NCBI GenBank assembly: GCA_963790585.1
Contig: CAWBOY010000002.1
Location: 62,001 to 126,000 of the forward strand
From: CAWBOY01 sp963790585
GTDB lineage: Bacteria; Planctomycetota; Planctomycetia; Gemmatales; Gemmataceae
Direction of reading: 5' to 3'
DNA: 64,000 nt
Part shown: positions 8,345 through 18,695 of the stretch, one piece after another
Position numbering within the stretch: the stretch's first letter is position 1
Layout of the letters: every line of letters begins with the position of its first letter
The notes under the pieces: generated by a model
Databases searched by the model: none
What the model was told of the DNA's origin: nothing
Seen by the model: the letters and a program-made list of their open reading frames with translations, nothing else
Translations under genes and position numbers: made by a program

Positions 8345-9358
8345 TTAATAATTAACGTTGACCTCGCTGCCATTGGCGGTAATCAACGCGCCCATGACAA
8401 GAATGTTGATACTCGAGGGCAGGAAACGTACGCTGCCGTCGGCGAATTGAGCGTTTGCTCCGTTTGCGTGAAAGGAGTAAATTTCGTTGTCGTTATTGCA
8501 ATTTACGGAACACAACGGCAGACCGGTGGAGCCTTGGGGCACGGTCCCATCTAGGCCATATTCGGCATTGGGATCACCCCAACCGGCGCCGCTACTGGTC
8601 GAATTGGCAACGAGTCCCTGATACATCCAGCGCTCAGGCCTGCCGCCGTCCTCGGCGAGCATGATCGTGTTCGATGTTCCGTCCTTGATGTTGACGATGC
8701 GCATGCTGCCGTTCACAGGCCCCGGATAACCCACGGCTTTGAGAAGAGCAAGCGGCCCTACGATAGTGGGCGAACTTGGTCCGATAACTTGGGCTGCCTG
8801 CAGGTAAGGCGGATTCGCGCCTAAGGTATTGAGCATGGCCGCCGCGCCGCCATTGATGCCATCATCCGGCGCATAATCGGCTACGGCCGCGGTGAATGGG
8901 ATTTTTTGCCCTGTGATTGGGTTACTGATGGTATCGGAGTAGGTATCGGCCGAGTGAATTGCCGAGGGACAAAGGAATGTTTTGACTGGCGTCTGAATCA
9001 CTGCTTGATTGCCGGCCGTAACAAAAGGCTGGCCAAAATTATATTGGTTGAACAAATTGCCTTGCTCGATGTAGGGCAACAAGTACGGACCCCAGCCATG
9101 CGCGATCGGCAGACCGCCGGTGGCCGCTGGAGTAAGATCATAAAAAGCGCTCGGTGGAAACGTGCCGTTGTTGGCGTCCGCATAGCCAACGTAGGCCAAG
9201 CCCAGCTGCTTCAAGTTATTTTTGCACTGCGAATTGGCTGCCGACTCACGGACCTTTTGGACAGCCGGCAACAACAACCCGACCAGGACCGCGATAATGG
9301 CGATCACGACCAGGAGTTCGATCAGAGTAAACGCTGATCTTGTTGCGACACGATTCAT
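8345..9358 (-). CDS. DUF1559 domain-containing pseudopilin-like protein
   Basis: A 337-aa protein starting MNRVATRSAFTLIELLVVI. The prepilin-type motif is followed by IIAVLVGLLLPAVQKVRE and NNLKQLGLAYVGYADAN, and the C-terminus has AQFADGSVRFLPSS. The ATG at 9358 has GAGGTG seven bases upstream, so the longer N-terminus is not used. It is the first gene of a two-gene operon with the small lipoprotein. It is a paralogue of the protein encoded at 4953-5852. Probably exported and anchored after prepilin-peptidase cleavage; specific role unknown. Confidence 0.92.
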   Translation of the reverse strand: MNRVATRSAFTLIELLVVIAIIAVLVGLLLPAVQKVRESAANSQCKNNLKQLGLAYVGYADANNGTFPPSAFYDLTPAATGGLPIAHGWGPYLLPYIEQGNLFNQYNFGQPFVTAGNQAVIQTPVKTFLCPSAIHSADTYSDTISNPITGQKIPFTAAVADYAPDDGINGGAAAMLNTLGANPPYLQAAQVIGPSSPTIVGPLALLKAVGYPGPVNGSMRIVNIKDGTSNTIMLAEDGGRPERWMYQGLVANSTSSGAGWGDPNAEYGLDGTVPQGSTGLPLCSVNCNNDNEIYSFHANGANAQFADGSVRFLPSSINILVMGALITANGSEVNVNY

Positions 9359-9600
9359 GATGCACCTCGATAAATGCAATGAAAGCGGCACGCCGAAGTA
9401 GGCAAAGGCGAATCTTATCATCGTGTGCGCTCGATGTAACCCACTTCACGGGGTATTGACGGTATCTTCTCAGATTCGCCGTAATGTGAGTTGCGACAAC
9501 GGATTTTTGCGCCTTCAGCATGAAATCCGCCGGCGACAGAATCTGCCTGGCCTGCTAAACTACTGTTATTTCCCCACTGGTTCCGAGGGCCGCAGTACCG

Positions 9601-11418
9601 ATGGCAAGCCTGTTACAGATCTCGAAAGCGTGTAAGAACTACGGCGATCAAGTCTTGCTTGACAACGCCGATGCAACCATAAGTGACGACGTAAAAGTAG
9701 GCTTCATCGGACGAAACGGCGCGGGAAAAAGTACCTTGCTCCGAGTGTTGCTGGGCGAAGAAGAGCTTGACAGTGGCGAGGTGATTCGTCATCCGAGCCT
9801 GCGTCTGGGTTATTTGCGACAACACGATCCCTTTCTCCCCAACGAGACCGCGCTTGAATTTCTGATGCGCGACAGCGGCGAGCCGAACTGGAAATGTGGC
9901 GAAGTCGCGGGGCAGTTCGAGTTAAAAGGTGCCTATTTGGAAGGACCAATCGCTAAGTTATCCGGCGGTTGGCAGACGCGCGTTAAACTGGCCGCTCTGT
10001 TATTGCACGAACCGAATCTGTTGCTTCTCGACGAACCGACCAACTTCCTTGACCTGCGCACACAGATTCTGCTCGAACACTTTTTGCAAAATCATCGGTC
10101 CGCATGCTTGATCGTTTCGCACGACCGCGCCTTTCTGAGCGCGACGTGCGATCATACGCTTGATCTGTCGCGTGGCAAATTAACGTCGTTTCCCGGAAAG
10201 GTGGATGCGTATTTGGAATTCCAAAAGGAACGCCGCGTTCACGAGGAGCGCTCCAACGCTTCCATTTTGACAAAGCGAAAACACCTGGAAGAATTCATCG
10301 CTCGGAACAAAGCGCGCGCCAGTACGGCGGCATTAGCGCAGTCCAAGAGTAAGCAGCTCGAAAAACTAGAAATGACGGAGATCGCGCGCGACGAGCCAAC
10401 GGCCCGCATTCGTGCGACGCGGATTGAGCCGCGCAAAGGTCCCGCCCTTCGTTGCCGCGATCTGGTAATTGGCTACCCCGAGCGCGAAATCGCGTCCGAT
10501 GTCCAATTGGAAATTGACCACGGATCACGAGCCGCCATCGTCGGCGATAACGGACAAGGAAAAACAACGTTTCTGCGAACTGTTGTCGATTCCCTCAAGC
10601 CAATGTCTGGAGAAGTGCGGTGGGGCTTCGGCTGTCAGATCGGGGTCTATGCCCAACATGTTTACACCAGCATCCCCCAGAATCAGACTGTTTTGACCTA
10701 CCTGCACAAACAAGCCGCCCCTGGCAAGAAGGACCAGGAAGTACTCGAAGTCGCCGGCGCGCTACTCTTTCGCAAGGCCCATGTCGAGAAACCTGTATCC
10801 GTCCTATCTGGTGGAGAACGAGCGCGGCTGTGCCTGGCCGGCCTGCTTTTGGGCAACCATAACGTCTTGATCCTGGATGAGCCGGGTAATCATCTGGATG
10901 TCGATACGGTAGAATCCTTGGCCGAGGCGCTGGTTGATTACCCCGGTACGGTGATTTTCACCAGTCACGATCGGCATTTCACGAAAAAGGTCGCCACCTG
11001 TATCGTCGAGGTCCGCGATGGCCGCGTAACCTCGTACGGCGGCAACTACGACGCCTACGTCTACAAGGTCAACAAAGAAATCGAAGCGGGCGAAAGAGAA
11101 CTCGCGGCACAGCACACGCCGCCAGCGGCGCCTCACCTGAAAGAGGGAGGCAAGGGTTCAGCCTCCAAGCCAAACAGGGCCGCCGCACGGCTCGCGCAAC
11201 GGGACGAGCGCATCGTGCGCAAGGAACTGAAGGCCCTCGAACGAACGATCGCCCAGTTCGACGACCAGAAGCGTACGCTTAACGCGGAGCTTCTGAAATC
11301 GACCGATGCTAAGGAAGCCTTGCGACTCCATAACGAGATCGCCGCCCTAAGCGAGCAACTCGCGGAGGTTGAGGAGCGCTGGTGTGAGTTGCAGGAAGAG
11401 ATCGAGGGAGCGGCCTGA
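9601..11418 (+). CDS. ABC-F family ATPase (ribosome-associated type)
   Basis: A 605-aa protein with two soluble ABC domains and no membrane segments. Domain 1 has Walker A GRNGAGKS (~residue 37), signature LSGGW and Walker B LLLLDEPTNFLD. Domain 2 has Walker A GDNGQGKT (~residue 318), signature LSGGE and VLILDEPGNHLD, where Gly replaces the usual Thr. A basic interdomain linker of ~70 residues and a C-terminal coiled coil (~545-600) give the Uup-like architecture. Family members act on the translating ribosome or on DNA-related processes rather than in transport. GAGGG lies about ten bases before the ATG. It appears to be a single-gene unit followed by repeats. Confidence 0.93.
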   Translation: MASLLQISKACKNYGDQVLLDNADATISDDVKVGFIGRNGAGKSTLLRVLLGEEELDSGEVIRHPSLRLGYLRQHDPFLPNETALEFLMRDSGEPNWKCGEVAGQFELKGAYLEGPIAKLSGGWQTRVKLAALLLHEPNLLLLDEPTNFLDLRTQILLEHFLQNHRSACLIVSHDRAFLSATCDHTLDLSRGKLTSFPGKVDAYLEFQKERRVHEERSNASILTKRKHLEEFIARNKARASTAALAQSKSKQLEKLEMTEIARDEPTARIRATRIEPRKGPALRCRDLVIGYPEREIASDVQLEIDHGSRAAIVGDNGQGKTTFLRTVVDSLKPMSGEVRWGFGCQIGVYAQHVYTSIPQNQTVLTYLHKQAAPGKKDQEVLEVAGALLFRKAHVEKPVSVLSGGERARLCLAGLLLGNHNVLILDEPGNHLDVDTVESLAEALVDYPGTVIFTSHDRHFTKKVATCIVEVRDGRVTSYGGNYDAYVYKVNKEIEAGERELAAQHTPPAAPHLKEGGKGSASKPNRAAARLAQRDERIVRKELKALERTIAQFDDQKRTLNAELLKSTDAKEALRLHNEIAALSEQLAEVEERWCELQEEIEGAA

Positions 11419-11437
11419 GCGGTTGTCAAGAAAGGTT

Positions 11438-11550
11438 GTGGCGGCACGTTTCCAACGCGCTGTGGCCGCGGTCGGTACTCCGACCCCGGTAAAGCCCTCA
11501 CGGCTCCAGAGACCCGCGTTCTGAGTAGCGGCCGCGGCTCGGAGTTAATC
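11438..11550. repeat. composite palindromic repeat, families C + A (degenerate copy)
   Basis: A half-copy of family C (GTGGCGGCACGTTTCCAACG) runs into a degenerate family A palindrome (CGGTCGGTACTCCGACCCCGG and a diverged right arm to about 11545). The same C-then-A order occurs at 51374-51486. It begins 20 bases after the ABC-F stop. Confidence 0.6.
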
Positions 11551-11581
11551 GGACCAAGGCATCACGCTCGAAAGTACCTTA

Positions 11582-12433
11582 ATGTCACACCAACCGATCT
11601 CCATTGAAGGTGTCCAAGTTCCACGCTTTCTGTACGGAACCGCCTGGAAGGAAGAGGAGACACAGCGCCTGACCGAGCTGGCTCTCCAGCAAGGCTTTCG
11701 TGGTATCGATACGGCGAATCAACGGCGTCATTACCACGAAGCCGCCGTAGGCCAGGCCGTGGCGGCCTCGATTTCTCGCGGCCTGTTTTCGCGCCAAGAC
11801 CTGTTCTTGCAAACAAAGTTCACGTTTCGGCGCGGCCAGGACCATCGCCTTCCCTACGATCCCGCCGCGCCGATCGCTACCCAGGTGGAACAGTCTTTCG
11901 CCAGATCGCTAACACACCTCGCTACTACCGCTATTGATTCTTACGTTTTGCACGGCCCCACCAATCGCGAAGGTCTCACCGCCGCCGATTGGGAAGCTTG
12001 GCGCACGATGGAGGCGATCCACGAACGCGGGCAAGCTCGCTTCCTTGGCATTAGTAACGTCAGCCTCGAACAGCTCGATCTCTTGTGCATGCAGGCGCGA
12101 GTGCGACCTCAGTTCGTGCAGAATCGGTGTTATGCCGTACAGGGATGGGATCTGGAAGTGCGCCAGTTCTGTATGTCGAAAGGCATTGTTTATCAAGGAT
12201 TCTCATTACTGACGGCGAATCGAGAATTCCTAGCACGGCCGCAGTTAGCCGAAATTGCCCACCGGCACGGCCGAACGGTAAGCCAAATCGTTTTTCGGTT
12301 CGCCCTGGATGTTGGAATGATGCCGCTCACTGGAACCACGAACGCGGACCACATGAAAGCGGATCTCCAGGTATTTGATTTTGAATTGAGCAAGGAAGAA
12401 GTGTTGCGGATTGGAAAGATAGGTATGATGTGA
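11582..12433 (+). CDS. aldo/keto reductase
   Basis: A 283-aa TIM-barrel oxidoreductase, normal length for the family. Visible hallmarks are GFRGIDTANQ (catalytic Asp), the nearby RHYHEAAVG (likely catalytic Tyr), QTKFTF (Lys), SYVLHGP (His), LGISNVS, and a C-terminal GMMPLTGTTNADHMKADL that corresponds to the NADPH-binding loop. The spacing between the Asp and the Tyr is a few residues longer than in typical D-T-A-x-x-Y motifs. It probably reduces a carbonyl with NADPH in the cytoplasm; the substrate is unknown. No clear ribosome site precedes the ATG. It converges with the histidine kinase at 12467, leaving 33 bases between them. Confidence 0.9.
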   Translation: MSHQPISIEGVQVPRFLYGTAWKEEETQRLTELALQQGFRGIDTANQRRHYHEAAVGQAVAASISRGLFSRQDLFLQTKFTFRRGQDHRLPYDPAAPIATQVEQSFARSLTHLATTAIDSYVLHGPTNREGLTAADWEAWRTMEAIHERGQARFLGISNVSLEQLDLLCMQARVRPQFVQNRCYAVQGWDLEVRQFCMSKGIVYQGFSLLTANREFLARPQLAEIAHRHGRTVSQIVFRFALDVGMMPLTGTTNADHMKADLQVFDFELSKEEVLRIGKIGMM

Positions 12434-12466
12434 CAACAAAAGTCGTTGCCTCGGCACCTTCGTCCT

Positions 12467-14016
12467 TTACATCCGATCGCCTACTAATGCGGCCGTTGCG
12501 CCAATTTTCAACAGTAATTCCTGGAGTTTTTCCGGGTCCACGGGCTTGATGAGGTGACAGTCAAAGCCCGCGTCCTTCGTCCGTTCACGATCTTCAGGCT
12601 GTCCGTAACCTGTCATCGCGATTAATACAATTTTGTCCAATTTGTCGCGCACGCGCCGCGCCACTTCATAGCCGTCGATTTCTGGTAAGCCAATATCAAG
12701 TAAGGCGACATCCGGTTTTTGAGCGAGAATTGCTTGTAGGCCAATCGGCCCGCTGTGAGCAGTCTGAACTTCATGACCATAAAGACGAAGCAGCATGGCG
12801 AGGCTATCCACAGTGTCCGAATTGTCGTCCACCACCAATAGCCGCAGGCCGCGACCCTGCTCAGTTTCCTGTGGCGGGCATTCCAATTGAATGGGGGTAA
12901 CCTCCGGCACGGCCAAGAGGCGGATCACGAATTCAGTTCCTTGACCTACGCCCGGGCTAAAGGCTTCGATGCTGCCGCCATGAAGGCGCACGAGACTCTT
13001 TACCAACGTCAGCCCGATACCCAACCCGCCTTGCGCACGATCAAGCGACCGATCGACCTGAACAAACAGTTCAAAAACTCGAGGCAGCATCTCCGGCAAG
13101 ATACCGATGCCGGTGTCTTTAACGCGCAATATGAGCTCGGGTCCTTCGCGCTCCGCCGTTATCCAAATGTGACCGCCCGGCTCTGTGTATTTCGCCGCGT
13201 TATTTAAGAGGTTTCCCAGGATCTGCTCCATTCGCGCCGGGTCGACCTCGAGCCATACGGCCTCTTTCGGCAACGTAACAGTTATCTCGTGTTTTCGTGC
13301 GGTTATGAGAGGTCGGGAAGTCTCCACCGCGTTGTTGACGATCTCGCTCAGCAGGACGCGCTGTTTCCGCAGGTGGATCTTTCCCTTGGTGATTCGAGAC
13401 ACGTCCATCAGATCATCGACCAGGTGGATCATTTGGCGGATTTGCCGGTCGATCATATTGGTCGCTTCTTGTTGAGCCGAAGTAATGTTGGGCCCGCGCC
13501 GAAGCAAATGGATGGCGTTGAGGATGGGAGCGAGCGGATTGCGTAGTTCGTGCGCCAACATCGCTAGAAACTCGTCCTTCAATTGATCGCGCTCCGCCAA
13601 TTCGATTTCGGCCTTTTTTCCGCGGTGATATCACGCATGACTTTGGCGTAGCCGCGGAGATGGCCTCCCCCATTCCACAAAGGGGTAACAACACCGCTAG
13701 CCCACAACTTGGAGCCGTCTTTGCGAACGTGCCAGCGCTCGTCCTCCGAGCGGCCCTTCTCTAGCGCAATCTGCAGTTCGTGCTGGGGATCATTGTTCAT
13801 GATCTCCTGCTGTGTGAAAATGATGCCGAACGGTTTGCCGATGATCTCCGACTCCTTATAGCCGAGGATCCGTTCCGCGCCAGTATTCCAGGTAGCTATC
13901 TTGCCGTCCGTGTCCAGCAAAAAGATCGCGAAGTCCTTGACGTTCTCCATGAGGAGCCCATATTGCTCGTCGATGTTTTCCCGCAAAGTTTGGCTAGGCT
14001 TGCTCTGGTCAGCCAT
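12467..14016 (-). CDS. PAS-histidine kinase-receiver hybrid protein (one frameshift)
   Basis: Order: a PAS domain (~residues 20-125; ILDTDGK-like core and GYKESEIIGKPF), HisKA with FLAMLAHELRNPL, HATPase_c with NLLNNAAKYTEPGGH, GIGILPEMLPR and GGLGIGLTLVK, then a C-terminal receiver (LLVVDDNSD, phospho-acceptor Asp in ALLDIGLPEIDG, Lys in LIKPVDP). No membrane segment. The frame breaks at an A6 run (13614-13619, minus strand). With one more A the sequence reads ITAEKKAEIELAERDQLKDE, giving about 516 aa. Start 14016 is preferred because GGAG lies ten bases upstream. It follows the large kinase at 14179-17483 by 162 bases on the same strand and is similar to it from PAS to receiver, so it looks like a tandem duplicate. 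Confidence 0.88.
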
Positions 14017-14178
14017 TGGCGAACATCTCCAAAATACAGGAAGAAACACTCCAGCCGGACTTCAGGCTTCGGACAAGAGGATGGAACCCGTCGGCTGCTG
14101 TACGAGCTTGCTTTTCCGCGCCCGTCCTCTTTGGTCCGTTTTCAGCGCTCCCGGCTGGCTTTTTATTTTTGCAATTAT

Positions 14179-17100
14179 TCAGATTCTATTGGTTGCATAC
14201 TGCCCGAGGCCGGCCAGGAGTTCTTCTAGTGCGGTAGGGTCGACTGGCTTTACGAGATGGAGATTGAACCCAGCCTCGCGCGACCGGCGTCGGTCTTCCG
14301 CCTGGCCCCAACCAGTCAGAGCGATAATGTACATGTCCTTGCCACACGGTAGTTCCCTGATTCGGCGAGCGGCATCGAACCCATTCAACCGCGGCAAGCC
14401 TAAATCAAGAAGAACGACCTCGGGCACGAACTCCGCGGCAACCTCGACGGCCTTTAACCCGTCGGGCGCGGTTCGCACCTCGTTGCCGAGCATCCTCAGG
14501 AGCGTCGACAAGCTTTCGAGCGAGTCCCTGTTGTCATCCACAACCAGAATACGCCGGTCGCTCTTAACGACCTGGGACCCCGTCCCGTTTGTCGAAGGAG
14601 CTGAATGACCAGTTGCAGGCACCGTGGCGAGCGGCAAACGGACAATAAATGAGCTACCTTGGTTTCTTCCTTCGCTTCGGGCCTCGATCGTTCCACGATG
14701 CATTTCCACAATGCGCTTCACGAGAGTCAGCCCTATGCCCAACCCGCCCTGAGCACGTTCGAGCGAATTGTCGACTTGCGTGAACATTTCAAAGACGCGT
14801 GGCAGCATTTCAGCCGGAATGCCTATCCCATTATCACGGACGGTCACACAAACGTCGGTTCCGTCACGTTCCGCGGTGAGCCAAATATGACCGCCTTTTT
14901 CCGTATATTTCGCGGAGTTATTCAAGAGATTGAGCAATACCTGAGCCAGTCGCGTCGGGTCTCCCTGAAGAAGTATTGGCTCAGAAGGCAAGTTAATAGT
15001 GAGCTCGTGACCCGATGCCTCGATCAGCGCCGCGCTCGTTTCGAGTGCGCTTTGGATTACATCCGCGAGCTCGACCTGCTCCAGACAAATTTGCATTTTG
15101 CCCCGACTAATTCGGGATAAATCAAGGAGATCATCGACGAGCCGGATCATCTGTTTTAGCTGCCGCTCGATCATCTCGCGACAGTCGTCCAGCGTCTTGC
15201 GGTCGTCGCCAACGAGCCTCATGACTTGGAGCGAGTTGCGGATCGGCGCCAGAGGGTTACGCAGTTCATGAGCCAATGTGGCGAGGAATTCATCCTTGCG
15301 CCGGTCGCTTTCACGTAGCTCTTCGTAGAGGCGAGCATTGTCGTACGCAACCGCTGCCATATGCGCCAGCTGCGTAAGGATCGCCTCGTCATCGTCGGAG
15401 AATTTCCCCCCGGCCTTACCAGTAAGGTGAATATGACCCCAGGGCTTTCCGGACCGAGCAATTAGCGGTGCTATCAGCGCGCCTGCCGGGGCGTTGTACG
15501 TGCCATCGAATAGGTTTACTTCGGAGTGCCGGGCACCGATAATACGCCGTGCCTCTTCGCGGATCACGTCGACGACGCTAGATGGCGAGGTAGCGGAGTT
15601 AATCGTCAAGGATGCGGCGGCGACCTGTCGTAGGCGCTCTGATCGCTGCCGCTCGCTTTCCAATAGTTTGGTGACTTGCTGCTCGGCGCGTTTCCTTACC
15701 ACGCCTAGCGCGACTTCGCTAGCTACAGACGCCATCGCGTCCAACGTGTCCTGAGCGAGCGGCTGCCGCGCGAACATGCCCATCACGCCGACGAGATGGT
15801 TCTCGACGACCATTGGATAGCCGGCAAATGCAGTGATGCCCTCACGAGCCGCCAACTGCTGCTCTGGAAATTGATCGTCGCCGATGACGGAGTTGGTCAA
15901 AAAGGGCTTTCTCTGTTCCGCGATCTGTCCGATCTTGAACATACCTAACGGGACCCGGTCATGCGGGCCAGAACTGTCCGCCGCGAGCCCTGCGTCGCCT
16001 GAAGCTCTAACACGTTTTCGGCCGCGTTGAAGGTCCATATGCCGCCGATCTCTCCGTTGAGATTCTTTACGACCGCTTCGGTACATCGCTGTAACGTTTC
16101 TCGGATTGTGTCGCCCTGCGTCAAAGCAGTTCCGACCTCGGCACTCAGCGCCGATAAGCGAACGCGCTCGGCGATGGCTGCGTCGCCTTGGCGTCGCTGC
16201 GTCACATCTCTAAAGGTTAATACGGCACCGGCGACGTTTCCGATGTCATCGCGAATCGGCGCCGCGCTATCATCCAGCGGCCGTTCCGTGCCATCCTTGG
16301 CAATCAGTATCGTCGCATTAGTCGGACTTATGACATGACCTTCTTGAAGTGCGCGGGCGACAGGGTTGACCGCGGCTTTTCGCGTTTTTTCGTCAACGAT
16401 TTTGAAGACGTCATCCAGCGTCTTCCCCTTCGCCTCATCCTCGGTCCAGCCTGTCAAAGTTTGGGCCACGGGGTTGACAAACGTCACACGTTTTTGCGCA
16501 TCGGTGGCGATGACGCCATCGCCGATGCTCGCAAGCGTCACTCGCAGCATTTCGGCTTGTTCCCGAATCACTTCCGCGAAGCCTTCGGCCGCGCGGCGGG
16601 CTTCCTCTTCACGAAGCAATCGGCGCACGTTTTCCTCAGCGTGTCGACGTTCGGTTATGTCGCGCGTGACTTTGGAAAAGCCGCGCAGGTTGCCATCCGC
16701 ATCGCGTAGCGGCGTGATAATGACGCTGGCCCAAAATTGCGTGCCATCCTTGCGGACGCGCCAGCCTTCATCCTCGGCACGGCCTTCAATGGTGGCCGTT
16801 CGAAGCTCATGTTCGGGTTTACCAGCGTCGACATCCGGGCTCGAATAGAATCGTGAGAAATGCTGGCCGATGATTTCCTCCGCTCGATATCCCTTAATCC
16901 GTTCCGCCCCCAGATTCCAGGTAGCGACGTGACCATTGGGATCGAGCAGAAATATCGCGTGATCTTTCGTGCCTTCCACCAGCAGGCGAAAGCGTTCCTC
17001 GCTAGACTTTAGGCTTTCGACTTGTCTCGCAAGTTCTTCGTTGATCCGGTTTAAGTCCGACTGGGCCTGGATTCGCGCCGCTATTTCGCGTTCGAGTTCA

Positions 17101-17483
17101 TGAGGGTTACGGAGCCGGAGAACTTGGGGAACGATCGGCACTAATGCAATTACCGTGGCCCACGAGATGATGGCCGTCGCCAGCTTCAGCAGGCCCGCCA
17201 ACCGATAGGCCGGCCACCAAAAGATCAGCGCTTCCATCAAATGCGTGGTCCCGCAAGCGAGGATAAACGCCACGAAAAGAAGGAATATCGAGCGAAATGG
17301 CAGATCCTTACGGCGAAACGCGAAAAAAGCAAGAACGCATGGAATCGCCAGATAAGCCGACCAGATGCCGAGGTCGGACAGAATGTGCAACCAGCCCAGC
17401 CAAGGAGACTCTTGCCAGCCCGCGCCACAAACCCAGCGCGCGGGAAAATCCGACGCGTCGAAGAGCTTGCTCAGGAAGTCCAC
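14179..17483 (-). CDS. ethylene-receptor-like membrane hybrid histidine kinase (PAS-PAS-GAF-GAF-HK-receiver; one frameshift)
   Basis: About 1100 aa. Residues ~30-125 hold three membrane helices that match the copper/ethylene-binding domain of plant ETR1 and bacterial homologues: SDLGIWSAYLAIP and AFILACGTTHLME. Asp37, Tyr44, Cys77 and His81 have the same spacing as ETR1 Asp25, Tyr32, Cys65 and His69. Then come two PAS domains (~170-285 and ~310-430), two GAF-like segments, HisKA (FLATLAHELRNPL), HATPase_c (NLLNNSAKYTEKGGH, GGLGIGLTLVK) and a receiver (ILVVDDNRD, LLDLGLPRLNG). The frame breaks near 15979-15984; one added G restores GSRADSSGPH. The GTG start has GGGAG eight bases upstream. Ligand binding is inferred from residues only. 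Confidence 0.88.
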
Positions 17484-17666
17484 TGTCGAGGCTCCCGTCC
17501 TCCCGCCTCAATCAGACGGGTAGTTTTGCAGGATTCGGTACATGAAAAGATATTACTTTGATTAGTCTATACGAAGCGGAGGCGAAGGGGCAACGGCGCG
17601 ATGGCGGTCGCCTGACAGCAGCTTTGTACGCTAACGGACGCGGCTGCAGGGTGGTTTGCAGGCCCT

Positions 17667-18695
17667 TCAAAAATTGAAACCGAGCTTCAATGATAGCGCA
17701 TCGAGAGTCAAGTCGCCTTGCCGATGCGTCGTATGGTTTGGAATGACACTATCGAGATATTCAACGTTATTGACCATGTTGAACCAGGTCACGAAATCGT
17801 AGCCGGCGCTCACGAAAAAGTGCTCGCCGTGATAGCTCACGCCCGCCCCCAATTCGCTGCAGGGAATGACCCTGTCGAAGCTCTCGTCGATGGTTGGATA
17901 GCTCTCGCGCTGACCGATCGTTTCCTGTAGCTGCGTCCGAAATTGACCGACGAGAAGTGACAGGCGAGCTTTGCCGTAGAGGCCCCAATTTTGATAAAGC
18001 TTCCAATTGCCTTCACATCCGGTGGTCAGACCGCCGCCTTGAAATGTGTCCGGGCAACTGACGTTGTCGAGGTTCGAACCGAGTGTTCCGCCAGTGTAGA
18101 TGGTCTTCAGCGTCTGATCGATTTGGGCAAACCGCGCTCCGCCGAAAAGACGCAGATCGACAGATTCACCAATTCGTAGCGTTTTGCCCAGCGCTAGATC
18201 GATGAGGAGATAGTTAAGTCCTGTCGTGCCATCTACCGAATCCACGAGTTCATAGCCGCCCCAATGCGACCGCGTGTCCAGGATGAAACCACCGCTCGCC
18301 GGCGTGAGGGTCTGATGATTTCGCGCGTCAAAGTAAGTCGCGAAAAGGCCGACGTCCCAATCCGTGCCCGGAAGAGTGTAGCCAACGCCGCCGCGCACTC
18401 CGCTCGTGTCGCCCCAGTGCAATGATTCAACGGCGCCCTGGGATAATCCAGCGTAATTCGGGGCGGCGATGCCGACATTCTGGCCGCCGCGTTGCGGGTG
18501 AAGCAGCAGATATTCGCCGGAAAACCAAAATCCGGAAGATGGCGTGTCCGTAGCTATCGTCGCTGAGGACGGAGTGAAAGGTGGACTTTCAACGATGCCG
18601 GCCACGGGCATTGGTTCTTGGGAATACGCTGAAACCCCGAAGAGATCGACGGCAAGAGCGAGAATGGCAGCGAGGCGAATACAAAGTCTGCGCAT
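17667..18695 (-). CDS. Lpg1974-type outer-membrane beta-barrel (porin-like) protein
   Basis: A 342-aa exported protein with a signal peptide (MRRLCIRLAAILALAVDLFG, cleavage near AYSQ). The body alternates aromatic and hydrophobic beta-strands: FWFSGEYLLLHP, GVGYTLPGTDWDVGLFATYF, LALGKTLRIGESVDLRLFGG, and a C-terminal strand DALSLKLGFNF that ends in Phe as outer-membrane barrels do. This layout is that of the planctomycete Lpg1974 family of pore-forming outer-membrane proteins. Start 18695 has GAGGAG seven bases upstream; the longer frame is not supported. Monocistronic, with repeat F upstream in its promoter region. Confidence 0.85.
   Translation of the reverse strand: MRRLCIRLAAILALAVDLFGVSAYSQEPMPVAGIVESPPFTPSSATIATDTPSSGFWFSGEYLLLHPQRGGQNVGIAAPNYAGLSQGAVESLHWGDTSGVRGGVGYTLPGTDWDVGLFATYFDARNHQTLTPASGGFILDTRSHWGGYELVDSVDGTTGLNYLLIDLALGKTLRIGESVDLRLFGGARFAQIDQTLKTIYTGGTLGSNLDNVSCPDTFQGGGLTTGCEGNWKLYQNWGLYGKARLSLLVGQFRTQLQETIGQRESYPTIDESFDRVIPCSELGAGVSYHGEHFFVSAGYDFVTWFNMVNNVEYLDSVIPNHTTHRQGDLTLDALSLKLGFNF

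Noticed and set aside
13611..13622. Programmed -1 frameshift at the A6 run of the soluble kinase
   Set aside because: The run is not in the phase of a classic A-AAA-AAG slippery heptamer and no downstream stem-loop is evident. A lost base fits better because similar losses are spread through the window.
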